Assembly: GCF_038502225.1 (NCBI RefSeq)
Contig: NC_091298.1
Span: forward strand, 27,683,963-27,747,962
Source: Cherax quadricarinatus
Lineage: Eukaryota; Arthropoda; Malacostraca; Decapoda; Parastacidae
DNA length: 64,000 nucleotides
Direction: 5' to 3'
The translations under genes were made by a program, and so were the position numbers. Of this stretch, positions 11,526-22,650 are shown one piece after another. Under the pieces are notes generated by a model that saw only the letters and a list, made by a program, of their open reading frames with translations, had not been told where the DNA came from and did no database searches. Position 1 is the stretch's first letter. Each line of letters begins with the position of its first letter.

Positions 11526-11834
11526 TTATCTGCTCAGGTAGATCTGTCTGTGACTTGTTAAGTCTCGCTCACACAGTGAGCTTTCTCAGTAATAGAGAGC
11601 ATTATATTGGATTTGTCTATCATTGTGTCGGTATTTTATACAATTTATTTCCAGCCTTAATGGAATCCTGTTTTTGGGCCAGTATGACCACGAGAACATA
11701 AGAATGACGAGACTACCGTATCCATTATATAAATGATTTAGAAAACCGACAAGATGATAAATTCTTTAATGATTGGCTAACCTATAAGCATGACCTACTT
11801 GCAGTGGTGGATTTTTTCCCACTGATGACCGCCC

Positions 11835-12065
11835 CCCACTGCTTCGCCTCAACTATCAGCAGTATACATGCCACTTCGCGCATATGCTGCACTTTTATCT
11901 AGATTGATGGAATGAACACACCGACTCCAGGCTGAGACTGATTACCTCAAACTCCCTTTCATCTTCCACTATTCTCTGTATCGGGCTGAGGAAGCCACTG
12001 GCTGGAGAAACGTTTCGACATCCACAATAAAGATACCCAAGTGTTGCACAAGTGTCTCATTTATC
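11835..12065 (+). mobile_element. Retrozyme-like short element with hammerhead motif
   Basis: The unit begins with CACTGCTTCGCCTC, passes a body containing GACTGATTACCTCAAACTC (also seen at 10.4, 15.8, 41.0 and 63.3 kb), and ends with the hammerhead motif and the AATAAAGATACCCAAGTG tail ending TGTCTCAT. No coding capacity. The best preserved isolated unit in the first quarter of the window. Confidence 0.6.
11975..12035 (+). ncRNA. Hammerhead ribozyme motif, near-complete
   Basis: CTGAGGA at 11986-11992, GAAA at 12007-12010 and palindromic ACGT at 12010-12013 are all present. Stem II is GCCA...TGGA, so the base pair next to the core is broken (G opposite A). The single change may disable it. 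Confidence 0.6.
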
Positions 12066-12179
12066 AACTGCCGTAGGACTATTGACCCACGGTAGGCAAG
12101 TCCAACTCGCATCGAACTATACCCAGTCGAAGGTTTCACCCCAACGACGCTACTGTGAGAGCTCATCTCACTCATGTAG

Positions 12180-12555
12180 AACTGTTTCCTAGCCAGTATC
12201 TCCCTGTATCTTTTCTATTTCTAATTTTGTCCAGCTTGAATCCATTGCTGCGAGTCCTATCTTAAATATTTTCAGTACGTTATTTATATCTGCTTTATTC
12301 CGATTTTCCATTTGTACACTTCTGTCATATCCTCCTAACTGCTCATCTTTCCTGAACACAAGTCAATGTTTTCAGGTTATCTTCATAGGAGAGATTTCTG
12401 ATACATGGGATCACCTTCATTCTTCTCTCTATAATTACCAGCGCCTTTGTGTATTCTGCAATATTGAAACCAGAACCGAGCAGCGTGTTCTAAATAAGAT
12501 TTTGCCAAAGACTTATGAAGCTTAAATATAACCTTAGGACTGCTCTTTAAGAATG
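12180..12555 (-). pseudogene. CR1-like LINE C-terminal fragment
   Basis: The plus-strand text matches the antisense of the LINE end seen at 47.9-48.4 kb: TTGAATCCATTGCTGCGAGT here parallels the segment near 48095, and GATACATGGGATCA occurs in both. On the minus strand this encodes pieces such as DRTRSNGFKLDKIR. Frames are broken. It abuts the antisense SINE head at 12556. Confidence 0.6.
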
Positions 12556-12640
12556 CCTTACAAACCATACCACGGGCGGGATTTGAACCCGCGGTCAGTC
12601 TCAAAACTCCAGACCGTCGCGTTAGCCACTGGACCAGTCA
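12556..12640 (-). mobile_element. tRNA-derived SINE head
   Basis: Antisense copy of the same head as at 11.4 kb, with an intact B-box-like GGTTCAAATCC and A-box-like TGGTCCAGTGG on the minus strand. Paired with the plus-strand copy at 12796 across a 155-bp spacer. Confidence 0.65.
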
Positions 12641-12795
12641 TGTTAATGGCTTTGAGGGGACTTGAGCTAGAGTTCGTCACGGCCACGCTGGCTGGAGATT
12701 CATCTGTAAAAACTTGCATTTGTGGCCACAGTGGTGCCTATGTTAACCTTCCTATGGTGTAGAAATATACCTAGTTGGACGAATCTTTTTGTGGC

Positions 12796-12920
12796 TAGCT
12801 GGTCCAGTGGCTAACGCGACGGTCTGGAGTTTTGAGACTCTGACTGCGGGTTCAAATCCCGCCCGTGGCATGCTTTGTTTGCAATCGTGCCATTACGATT
12901 TCGTGAGTCATGTTAAGAAT
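12796..12920 (+). mobile_element. tRNA-derived SINE
   Basis: Plus-strand copy: A-box-like TGGTCCAGTGG at about 12800-12810, B-box GGTTCAAATCC at 12849-12859, then a body ending ATTTCGTGAGTCATGTT. The body also flanks the 11.3-kb copy in reverse. No acceptor stem closes, so it is a SINE head and not a tRNA gene. Confidence 0.7.
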
Positions 12921-12999
12921 GCCTTCTTTATGGGCCAGTAGGCCTGTTCCAGTGTTTCTCCGGTCATTTTAGTGGATTGACAGGGCAACGATGTCTGGG

Positions 13000-13320
13000 G
13001 TCGAAAGTTTTCTAACTGCTTTAGTATGAATGATGTCAAAGGTCGACTATTCATTTACTGGACGAAGATGAATGACGTCTAGGCCGAGCCAGTCTCTTAC
13101 TGGTTGAGAGAGAGTAATATAAAGGTCATGTCTTCTACTATTGGCCAGTGTTGGATGATGTTCTTGGTCGGCTATACTGCTGTTGGTTGATGCTGTATGA
13201 TGTCAGAGGTAGGAGCTCGGCTATTTGCTAAAGGAATATGACGTCAGGGGTCTGTCTTCTGCTATTAGCTGAAGGAGTGTGACGTCAGAGGTCGGCGTCG
13301 TGCAGGTCGTGTTGCCACAC
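13000..13320 (+). repeat. Degenerate minisatellite with TGACGTC motifs
   Basis: About five or six diverged units of roughly 50 bp, each carrying ATGACGTC or ATGATGTC followed by AGAGGTCGGC-like sequence and CTGCTATT. No coding potential. The TGACGTCA-like core is the consensus of CRE/ATF sites, but here it is just part of the repeat unit. Confidence 0.55.
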
Positions 13321-13990
13321 ATCTCCGGACACTGTAATTTGGGAGCATAATAACTCGCAATGTAAAGTCGATAAAATCAACACGGTGTCTGGATGAGGCT
13401 TTGTTGCATTAGTAGCCGGCCGGGAGAAAAACTGTGTAATTACAACTCTATATATTGCACGCTACATGAGCCAAACTAAGTGTAGAGGCACCCGAGGAGG
13501 GTAGGCTGGCCTGGGAGGCTGAGGGTGAAGATGGCAACATGATACTAGCTCGCTCACCCAAAACAATGACTTCTCGCGTTTTGATAATTGCCTGAAATTG
13601 TTACATGCAGCCGCTAACGTGAGGCGATGATCCTGAACTATGTTCATTCTGTCTCTGCTGCCTTGGGGAACACACTCTCCTACGGCTTCCACACTTGTTT
13701 AAGTTTTATATCCAGCAAATCTGGATATATCAGCAGTGTGCTTGCCTATTCTGTGTGAAATTGACATTCTAAGAGCAAAATCCGGCTAAGCTTCCCTCTA
13801 ACATTTCATCACACAGACAGGGTTTCATATAGTGCTGAAATATGTCAGACTGAGCTGCAGACTTCAGTTGAGCAATGATGACATTTTAAAGTATTTCATC
13901 AAGAGTTTAGCAGCTTCGGCAGCTTCAGATGTTTCATTGTAGCAGATCTGGAGTTACTAATGTTGGGTAATACTGTCTCTCAGGATGAGT
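13320..13990. other. No recognisable feature
   Basis: A 76-codon minus-strand frame at 13462-13692 has no family resemblance. No repeats are evident. Confidence 0.4.
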
Positions 13991-13999
13991 TGTCCAGTA

Positions 14000-14995
14000 T
14001 ACAGGATAATAACTGGTATACCTGGTGAGGGTTCCGGGGTCAACGCCCCCCGGCCCGGTCCATGACCAGGCCTCGTGGTAGATCAGATCCTGGTTAACCA
14101 GGCTGTTACTGTTAGTCGCATGTAAACCGACGTACGAACCACAGCCCGGCTGGTTAGGAACTGACTTCAGGTGCCTATCCAGAGCCTTCTTGAAGACAGC
14201 CAGGGGTCTATTGTTAATCCCCCTTATGTATGCTGGGGGCGGTTGAACAGTCTTGGGCCCCGGACACTTAGTGTTGTCTCTTAAGGTACTCATGGCACCC
14301 CTACTTTTCATTTGGGGAATATTGCATCTCCTGCCAAGTCCTTTGCTTTCGTAGGGAGTGATTTTCGTGTGTAGATTTGAGACTAATCCCTCTAGGATTT
14401 TTCATGTGTATATTATCATGTATCTTTCCCACCTGCTTTCCAGGGAATACAAATACAGGGACTTCAACCGTTCCCAATAATTAGGCTCTTTATTGTACTT
14501 ATACCTGCCGTGAAAGTTATCTGTATATTCTCCAGGTCAGCAATTTCACCTGCCTTGAAAGGGGCCCTTAATGTACAGCAATATTCCAGCCTAGAGAGAA
14601 GCGATTTGAAGAGAATCATCACGGGCTTGGCATCTCTAGTTTTAAAGGTTCTTATTATCCATCCTATCATTTTCCTAGCAGATGTGGTAGATACATTGTT
14701 GTGATCTTTAAAAGCAAGATCCTCTGCCATTATCACTCTTAGGTTCTTCACATTAGCTTTTCACTCTATTGTGCGGTTGGAATATGTTTCATACTCCGAT
14801 ATAGTTTTAATTTCCTCGAGTTTTCCATGTCGGAGTAATTGAAATTTGTCTTCACTGAACTTCACATTGTTTTCCGCGGCCCATGTAAAAGATTTAGTTG
14901 ATGTCCGCTTGGAGACTTGTGGTGTCTTCGACGGATGACACCTTGGTGACTGATACCGACAGATTGGTTTAAAAACACCTGAGTAATACACTAGT
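14000..14995 (-). pseudogene. LINE RT thumb and C-terminal domain relic
   Basis: Minus-strand frames give, in order, WAAENNVKFSEDKFQLLRHG (14761-14991), KNLRVIMAEDLAFKDH, RKMIGWIIRTF and SRLEYCC (14464-14751), and finally AVFKKALDRHLKSVPNQPG (13934-14311). This is the usual order of the post-catalytic region of CR1/Jockey-group LINEs (VKDLGVxxSxDLxFxxHI, LEYCCxxWxP, FKxxLDxxL). The 3' terminal part, near 14030-14090 (GGTCAACGCCCCCCGGCCC), recurs as a lone scrap at 60.2 kb. Frames are broken and the catalytic part is missing. Confidence 0.7.
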
Positions 14996-15132
14996 ACACA
15001 TTAGAGAACCTGCATGTTAGAAGTGATGAACGTCCAAGTATTGAAACATTTTCTAATATATATGTCCTTGAGTTTGATCAAGTGTTAAACCACTGATTAC
15101 TTTATCTTCTAATGTGTCAAGTTAATAACCTC

Positions 15133-15180
15133 TGTATTGTACTGATGAAGCCGCTGCTTGGTGACAGTTTTCGTTATATA
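15133..15180 (+). ncRNA. Hammerhead ribozyme motif, degenerate
   Basis: CTGATGA at 15142-15148 is perfect and a short GCC...GGT stem II follows, but GAAA reads GACA and stem III is lost. A decayed copy. Confidence 0.45.
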
Positions 15181-15316
15181 CCCTGATGTTGCTCTTGTCT
15201 AATTCATCAACAGGAAGTATGTATACAAGAGATTGGAAAAAGAGATGGGAGGAGAGAAACTTGGATGATATCGAACTACGTACACTGTAAGGTAACAGTG
15301 ACGAGTCAACGTTGGT

Positions 15317-15580
15317 GCCCCGTGGCTGGTGGCTTAGGCTCTTGCTTCACACGACGAGGGTCTGGGTTCGATTCCCAACGAAGGTTGTCTATGTTCACCC
15401 ATCAGTAAAATGGGTACCTGGGTGTTGGGTACCTGGGTCGCATCCTGGGACAAAACTGAACTAATTTGCCCGAAATGCTCTGCATAACAAGCGGTTTTCT
15501 ATACAGTAGTATGTCACTGATGTCAGCTAGGACTGTATACCTTGTACATGTACTTGTAGAAATAAAAATATTATTAATAT
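15317..15580 (+). mobile_element. tRNA-Val-like SINE
   Basis: The head has GTGGCTTAGGCTCTTGC, an anticodon-like TTCACAC loop and a B-box GGTTCGATTCC, which together resemble tRNA-Val(CAC). The body contains GCCCGAAATGCTCTGCATAA and ends GTACTTGTAGAAATAAAAAT with an AT-rich tail. Three more copies lie at 17374-17713 (minus), 61024-61511 (plus, interrupted) and 62329-62565 (minus). The tRNA-Val origin is my inference from the loop. Confidence 0.75.
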
Positions 15581-15745
15581 ATGCCTAAGAATACAAAGTT
15601 GCGACAGTGTCGCGACAACCAGCCTGAATATCACGAAACTAACCAGACTTGACTTGTACTCAGGAACACGATCTAAACGTACTCTGACCCAAGTTAGCAG
15701 GGCTAAACTGTGATGCAAATGGTTTAGAAAACTGAGATGAATAAT

Positions 15746-15905
15746 GAGACACTTGTGCAACATTTAAGATTTTTTATTACGGACGCATTTCGCCTGTTAG
15801 TGGGTTTTTCAGTCCCATACAAAGAACGGTGGAAGATGAAGAGTTTGAGGTAATCAGTCCCTCAGCCTGGAGTCTGTGTTCAGTCCATCAATCTTGAGCT
15901 GTTTT
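15746..15905 (-). mobile_element. Retrozyme-like short element with hammerhead motif
   Basis: Antisense copy of the family: tail (GACACTTGTGCAAC), hammerhead motif, then the body CTCAGCCTGGAGTCTG and CCATCAATCTTGAGC. On the minus strand the motif (15765-15822) reads CTGAAAA, stem II CCCAC...AGGC, and GAAATGCG. Both the G8 position and the palindrome are changed, so it should be inactive. Confidence 0.55.
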
Positions 15906-16130
15906 ACAGTATTAGATGTAAAGATGTGGTTCCTTAATGTTGAAGTGCTCTTGATTTACGGAACTGGGATTTCCTTTCCCTTTCTCGGGTTGAACCTGAT
16001 GTCCTAACATTTCCCTGACGCCGTATGACACTCACGGTTTAGTGATTCCTCTGAACGTAATGAAATATCCACAGCCATCTTCCACCTCACTGTTTTAGCC
16101 TTTAAAAGTAAAATCAGGCATTCAATAGTT

Positions 16131-17190
16131 ATGACAACCACTGCAACGTTCAACACTCGCTGCACCTTGAACCTGATCATGACAACCACTGCAACGTTCA
16201 ACACTCGCTGCACCTTGAACCTGATCATGACAACCACTGCAACGTTCAACACTCGCTGCACCTTGAACCTGATCATGACAACCACTGCAACGTTCAACAC
16301 TCGCTGCACCTTGAACCTGATCATGACAACTACTGCAACGTTCAACACTCGTTGCACCTTGAACCTGATCATGACAACTACTGCAACGTTCAACACTCGC
16401 TGCACCTTGAACCTGATCATGACAACTACTGCAACGTTCAACACTCGTTGCACCTTGAACCTGATCATGACAACTACTGCAACGTTCAACACTCGCTGCG
16501 CCTTGAACCTGATCATGACAACTACTGCAACGTTCAACACTCGCTGCACCTTGAACCTGATCATGACAACCACTGCAACGTTCAACACTCGTTGCACCTT
16601 GAACCTGATCATGACAACCACTGCAACGTTCAACACTCGTTGCACCTTGAACCTGATCATGACAACCACTGCAACGTTCAACACTCGCTGCACCTTGAAC
16701 CTGATCATGACAACCACTGCAACGTTCAACACTCGCTGCACCTTGAACCTGATCATGACAACCACTGCAACGTTCAACACTCGCTGCACCTTGAACCTGA
16801 TCATGACAACCACTGCAACGTTCAACACTCGCTGCACCTTGAACCTGATCATGACAACTACTGCAACGTTCAACACTCGCTGCACCTTGAACCTGATCAT
16901 GACAACCACTGCAACGTTCAACACTCGCTGCACCTTGAACCTGATCATGACAACCACTGCAACGTTCAACACTCGCTGCACCTTGAACCTGATCATGACA
17001 ACCACTGCAACGTTCAACACTCGCTGCACCTTGAACCTGATCATGACAACCACTGCAACGTTCAACACTCGCTGCACCTTGAACCTGATCATGACAACTA
17101 CTGCAACGTTCAACACTCGCTGCACCTTGAACCTGATCATGACAACCACTGCAACGTTCAGCACTAACTGTACCTTGAACCTGATCATTA
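16131..17190 (+). repeat. 48-bp minisatellite, 22 units
   Basis: Twenty-two near-identical head-to-tail units of 48 bp. Because 48 is divisible by three and the unit lacks stops in several frames, long frames open on both strands (the plus-strand unit reads MTTTATFNTRCTLNLI, the minus-strand one reads MIRFKVQRVLNVAVVV). Units differ mainly at one C/T site (CAACCACTG versus CAACTACTG) and one CGC/CGT site. No initiation context or family similarity supports a protein. The unit contains the palindromes AACGTT and TGATCA. Confidence 0.95.
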
Positions 17191-17217
17191 CCCTATATAA
17201 ATAACTTGTTCAACATT

Positions 17218-17325
17218 GATAGTAAACAAACCACAGAACGGATGGGGCTTGAGCCAATGGTGAGTTGGTTCTAAAACTCACAGGCCAGTGTGTTAACCAC
17301 TGGGCCACCTAGTTCTAATAACATT
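17218..17325 (-). mobile_element. Degenerate tRNA-derived SINE head
   Basis: Antisense text (GTAAACAAACCAC, then GTGTTAACCACTGGGCCA) resembles the SINE head at 12.6 kb but has many substitutions. A decayed copy next to the Val-like SINE. Confidence 0.45.
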
Positions 17326-17370
17326 CATCCAATAAGGGTTATTTCTATACACCATAGGGAGGTTAGCATG

Positions 17371-17373
<3 letters not shown>

Positions 17374-17423
<50 letters not shown>

Positions 17424-17713
17424 TCTTTATTTCTACAAGTACATGTACAAGGTATACAGTCCTAGCTGACATCAATGACATACTACTATATAGAAAGCCG
17501 CTTGTTATGCTGAGCATTTCGGGCAAATTAGGTCAGTTTTGTCCCAGGATGCGACCCACACCAGTCGACTAACACCCAGGTGCTCATTATACTGATGGGT
17601 CAACATAGACAACTGGTGTAAAGAAACACTCCCAATGTTTCTACCCTCGCCGGGAATCGAACCCGGACGCTCAGCGTGTGAAGCGAGAGCTTTAGCCACC
17701 AGGCCATGGGGAA
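17374..17713 (-). mobile_element. tRNA-Val-like SINE with (AAT)n tail
   Basis: Minus-strand copy. The head at 17640-17713 carries GAGCGTCCGGGTTCGATTCC and the loop TTCACAC. The body matches the 15.3-kb copy, and the 3' end runs into a pure (AAT) tract at 17373-17421 that is the element's microsatellite tail. Near-complete at about 340 bp. Confidence 0.8.
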
Positions 17714-17985
17714 CAGTCTTTTAAGGATGAATTCCACACCAGCGTGGCTGTGGTGTACTTTAGCTCAAGTCCCTTCAAAGCCGCCATCAGGAATCCCGAA
17801 ATCGCAATAATACGATTAGAAACAAATCACAAAATGAGTGGGACTCGAACCAGAGTATGCCACAGCCACGCTTGTGTGGAATTCGTCTGTAAAAATCTGC
17901 ATTTGTGGTTCAAGCTATCTTTAATATTGTGTATAGATATATACCTAGTTGCATGAGTCTTATTAGAGCCAATTGGCCAAGAGGT
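17714..17985. mobile_element. SINE-body sequence in inverted arrangement
   Basis: CACACCAGCGTGGCTG and later CAGCCACGCTTGTGTGG form an inverted repeat around a degenerate tRNA-like head (GGGACTCGAACCAGAG). Related body sequence lies between the two SINE heads at 12640-12796, including ATATACCTAGTTG. Confidence 0.4.
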
Positions 17986-18405
17986 TAAGAATATAAGAAT
18001 GGAGGAACATTGCAGGAGGCCTTCTGGTCCATACAAGGCAGGTCCTTCTCAAAACTAGCCATTCCCAAAGTCACTCAAGAATTTGTTTCAATACTTCTGG
18101 TAGTAATCAAACCCAGCTCTTCTTACTCATATATCTGTCTAATCTCGTTTTAAATCTACCTAAGGTTTTAGCTTCTATTACCCTAGTTGGTTGCTCCGCT
18201 CAGGGACAACTATTGGAAAACCAGTAGTTACCTACGTCCTCTCTGAATCTAATTTTATCTAATTTAAATACGTTATTTCTTGTTCTTACCTGATCCGATA
18301 TCCTCAGTACTTTATTTATACCTCCTTTGTTTATGTCTATCGTCCACTTGTATTTTTCAGTGATTTCTCCTCTCATTTTACGTCTCTTAAGAGAGAGTGG
18401 AGGTT
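17986..18405 (-). pseudogene. CR1-like LINE 3' end (second subfamily)
   Basis: The minus strand encodes a broken LINE C-terminus: RRKMRGEITEKYKW, NNVFKLDKIRFRED, then VIEAKTLGRFKTRLDRYM. The equivalent in the 47.9-kb copy is VIEARTLCSFKNRLDKYMSG. The 3' end carries the AGAATATAAGAAT-type tail, comparable with the 8-bp terminal repeats of CR1. Sequence differences from the 47.9-kb copy mark another subfamily. Confidence 0.6.
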
Positions 18406-18559
18406 CAAGGTTCTTAACGCACTGGTCTGTGAGTTTTGGGACTCGCCATGGGTTCTACCCCTCTCCCCCTGTTCTTTTCTATATCTGCAGTCGTGTTACC
18501 ACATCGTGAGTCCTGTGACTGCAGTCTTGATTCGTCAAAAGGTCACCTGTGCCTGGCGA

Positions 18560-18710
18560 CAGGGAGGGTGGTCTCCCGAGCCTGGCCCCAGGCAGGGTGG
18601 TCTCCTGAGCCTGACACCCGGCAGGGTGGTCGTCTGAACCTGGCACCCGGCTGGGAGGTCACCAGAACCTCGCACCCGACAGGGAGGTCTCCAGAGCCTG
18701 ACTTCTGAAA
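18560..18710 (+). repeat. Short tandem repeat of about 30 bp
   Basis: About five units built on GGCAGGGTGGTCTCC-like sequence alternating with GAGCCTG. Units are diverged. No coding role seen. Confidence 0.6.
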
Positions 18711-18789
18711 TAACTAAATATAGGTTTAAAACATCACATTCATGTCCTAGACCAGTATAACAAGGAAGTTAGACTGGATTATAATCAGG

Positions 18790-18925
18790 TGTCATTCTGA
18801 GGTGAGCGTTCATTGGTGCCTGACAAGAGGTCTTTGTTCTGAGGTGAGCGTTCATTGGTGCCTGACAAGAGGTCTTTGTTCTGAGGTGAGAGTTCATTGG
18901 TGCCGGACACGAGGTCTTTGTTCAG
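18790..18925 (+). repeat. 42-bp tandem repeat, three units
   Basis: Three units of about 42 bp starting TTCTGAGGTGAG; the first two are identical and the third differs at three or four sites. The following 18926-19250 is G-rich, loosely repetitive sequence with GAGGTTCAG motifs. Confidence 0.7.
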
Positions 18926-19540
18926 GGGTGAGAGTTGTGTGAGAGGTTCAGGAATCGATTATTGGAGTGGGAAGTTCAAATAAAGATGATTGGAGAGAGA
19001 GAGAGGTTCAGAGGATGGTGTGGGGGTTCAGAAGAGAGAGTTACTCTCAGAGGTTAGGTGGATGGTGACTATTGTGGGAGATTCAGCTGGGGATGGTTGG
19101 TGAGGAAGGTTCAGTAGATAGTTGTGGTGGGAGGTTTAATATTAATGGTTGTAGTGGTGAGGTTCAGTATTAATGGTTATAGTAGTGAGGTTCAGTTAAG
19201 GATGGTTAGTATGAGAGGTGTAGAGTGGATGGTTGGTGTGAGAGACAGTGTCAGGGGTACTAAGACCTAGGGAGCCGGCGCAAGCGCAAGCGCGCGCACA
19301 CACACACACACAGTGGCAGCAAGATGCCATCTTAACTTGTGTCAAGATAACGGCAACGTCAAATGTTCCGGTTGAGTTGCTCCATTACCCCGCACTGGCG
19401 CTGGGCAGGGCGTGTGTTGACCTCTGAATCAACTACCATCATCAGACCTCATGACGAGGGTAAGCAAACCTGCCCACAGGATAGGTCCCGGACCACATGT
19501 AGGTCTCAGAGTGAGGAAGAGAAGGAATCAGGTCTTCGAC

Positions 19541-20230
19541 CACAGGAAGGTGATGGTCAGGTCTTCGCCCACATGAAGGTGATGGTCAGGTCTTCGCCCA
19601 CATGAAGGTGATGGTCAGGTCTTCGCCCACATGAAGGTGATGGTCAGGTCTTCGCCCACATGAAGGTGATGGTCAGGTCTTCGCCCACATGAAGGTGATG
19701 GTCAGGTCTTCGCCCACATGAAGGTGATGGTCAGGTCTTCGCCCACATGAAGGTGATGGTCAGGTCTTCGCCCACATGAAGGTGATGGTCAGGTCTTCGC
19801 CCACATGAAGGTGATGGTTAGGTCTTCGCCCACATGAAGGTGATGGTCAGGTCTTCGCCCACATGAAGGTGATGGTTAGGTCTTCGCCCACATGAAGGTG
19901 ATGGTCAGGTCTTCGCCCACATGAAGGTGATGGTCAGGTCTTCGCCCACATGAAGGTGATGGTCAGGTCTTCGCCCACATGAAGGTGATGGTTAGGTCTT
20001 CGCCCACATGAAGGTGATGGTCAGGTCTTCGCCCACATGAAGGTGATGGTTAGGTCTTCGCCCACATGAAGGTGATGGTCAGGTCTTCGCCCACATGAAG
20101 GTGATGGTCAGGTCTTCGCCCACATGAAGGTGATGGTCAGGTCTTCGCCCACATGAAGGTGATGGTCAGGTCTTCGCCCACATGAAGGTGATGGTCAGGT
20201 CTTCGCCCACATGAAGGTGATGGTCAGGTT
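19541..20230 (+). repeat. 29-bp minisatellite, about 24 units
   Basis: About 24 head-to-tail units of 29 bp (each contains ATGAAGGTGATGGTCAGG). Most units are identical; a minority have GGTTAGG in place of GGTCAGG, and these are regularly spaced in the middle. A 29-bp unit shifts the frame each time, so no protein is made. Confidence 0.95.
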
Positions 20231-20389
20231 TTCCTCAAAACAGTGTTGCGTCTTCCTTACATTATAGTATTGATCTCTCGGGCTATTTGTGCTACTTTCT
20301 GAGGGTAATAAGACGCCAAATGGAGATCTTCGCAACACTATAGCACCAACAGTACGCCTGAAGACGCCAGTGTAGACTATTACCACATA

Positions 20390-21370
20390 TCACCACCACA
20401 CACCACCACTACACACCATCACGCACCATCACACAGCATCATCACACACAATCACGACACACCACACACCATCACTCACCACCACCACACTCCACCATAC
20501 GCCATCAATACACATTATCACACACCATCACCACACGCCACCACACACCATCACACATTATCATACACCATCACCACACACCATCAACACACATCACCAC
20601 ACACCATCGCCAAACACCATCATCACATATTATCACACACCACCACACACCACCACCACACATCACACACCATCACGATACATTATCACACACCATCACC
20701 ACATATTATCACACACCACCACCACACATCACACACCATCACGATAAATTATCACACACCATCACCACATATTATCACACACCACCACCACACATCACAC
20801 ACCATCATGATACATTATCACACACCATCACCACATATTATCACACACCACCACCACACATCACACACCATCACGATACATTATCACACACCATCACCAC
20901 ATATTATCAAACACCACCACCACACATCACACACCATCATGATACATTATCACACACCATCACCACATATTATCACACACCACCACCACACATCACACAC
21001 CATCACGATACATTATCACACACCATCACCACATATTATCACACACCACCACCACACATCACACACCATCATGATACATTATCACACACCATCACCACAT
21101 ATTATCACACACCACCACCACACATCACACACCATCACGATACATTATCACACACCATCACCACATATTATCAAACACCACCACCACACATCACACACCA
21201 TCATGATACATTATCACACACCATCACCACATATTATCACACACCACCACCACACATCACACACCATCACGATACATTATCACACACCATCACCACATAT
21301 TATCAAACACCACCACCACACATCACACACCATCATGATACATTATCACACACCATCACCACACAACACA
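20390..21370 (+). repeat. 66/132-bp CA-rich satellite
   Basis: The first part (20390-20640) is irregular CACCAC/CATCAC sequence. From about 20640 it becomes a regular 66-bp unit, and from 20807 a 132-bp dimer in which CATCATGATAC and CATCACGATAC alternate. The 224-codon histidine-rich frame over this stretch comes from the 66-bp periodicity and is not supported as a gene. Confidence 0.9.
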
Positions 21371-21379
21371 CACACCACA

Positions 21380-22265
21380 ATGTATACTGTTGCTCTCTCA
21401 CTATACAAATCACAAGAGGTAAAATATATACAAAGTCTCCCCGACAGGTGTATATCTTTGTGCATATACATTAAGAATTGACCTTAAACAGTATATTTGG
21501 GATTAAATATTTTTGATGTTACTATACAGATTGAAGTAATAGGAAGTTTCCGAAAATATTAGAAATAACAAAACAAAGAAAAAAGGAAATGAATTTGGGT
21601 GTCATGAAGTATCTCGTCACCACTGAAGTTTAATCAAGTTTTAATTCTGTTCATTCTACATTATTACGAGGCATTAAACTCGAATGGTATGAAAATTAGC
21701 GATAAGGTAGATTAAATGGCATTTAGATGTAAGTGATACCTTTTATTAACGACAATGTTTGGCTCGCACTGTTTCTTGAGGTGAGTGAAGCCTCCGTGCG
21801 ACCAGTAATATTGCTAATACATTATCAGCTACAACTAAATGTCATTTACTCTGAGGTGTATCTAATTAGTCAGTAAATAATATCCGGGGACCACCTCTCT
21901 AGCGTTACCTGTGTAGGAAGGAAACGTTTAAATATTTATGCGTTCATTTGTACCTGAACGACAGCGATGAGTTAACACTGCTGTACCTAAGAACAGTTAC
22001 CGTGAACATGTGAAGGGTATACAGCACCGTCAAGTTAATAAGACACATGTGCAACTGTTGCACGTATGTTTTACTTATCAATAGCTATCGTGCTTAGACA
22101 CTAAACCGTTATTGCGATGTTCTGGTTGGAGGTCATGACAGATGCGCATGTGAACAATGTCACAAGTATGCAAAACTAACCTTTAATAAATACGTTACGC
22201 TCTTGAAAAGGCTCTTAGAGCAGAAGGCAGCACAAAAGAAAACAAAGTTTGGGTAAATTAAGTCT
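21380..22265. other. AT-rich unique DNA with a PLE-tail scrap
   Basis: No gene seen. At 22038-22085 a scrap AAGACACATGTGCAACTG matches the tail found downstream of the hammerhead motifs elsewhere in the window. Confidence 0.4.
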
Positions 22266-22379
22266 CAGTGCGCGCATACTATTTTCTGAATAGTATAAAA
22301 GTGGTGAGGGGAAGTTGGAGATGCGAGAAGCGTGGGTACACGTTTAATATAAAGACAGACATTGAGAGAGCCGTGCCAC

Positions 22380-22650
22380 CATGTGTGTCAGCACCACCAA
22401 CTCTGCTGGTTACTTACAACCACGCACTGTCAGCACCACCAACGCTGCCGGTTACTTACAACCACGCACTGTCAGCGCCATCAACGTTGCTAGCTACCTA
22501 CAGCCACGCACTGTGTCAGCACCACCAACGTTGCTAGCTACCTACAGCCACGCACTGTGTCAGCACCACCAACGCTGCTGGCTACCTACAACCACGCACT
22601 GTGTCAGCACCACCAACGCTGCTGGCTACCTACAACCACGCACTCCTCAC
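22380..22650 (+). repeat. Minisatellite of about 45 bp, six units
   Basis: Six diverged units built on GTCAGCACCACCAACGCTGC and CAACCACGCACT. Unit length varies between 43 and 46 bp, so frames shift between units. Confidence 0.85.

Noticed and set aside
11330..12920. Functional tRNA genes
   Set aside because: A- and B-box-like motifs are present but no acceptor stem closes and copies carry SINE bodies.
16004..17204. Long repeat-protein frames on both strands
   Set aside because: Produced by the 48-bp minisatellite; both strands are open at once, which is typical of a stop-free repeat unit.
19541..20230. CRISPR-like array
   Set aside because: 29-bp repeats are directly head to tail without unique spacers, and the genome is eukaryotic.
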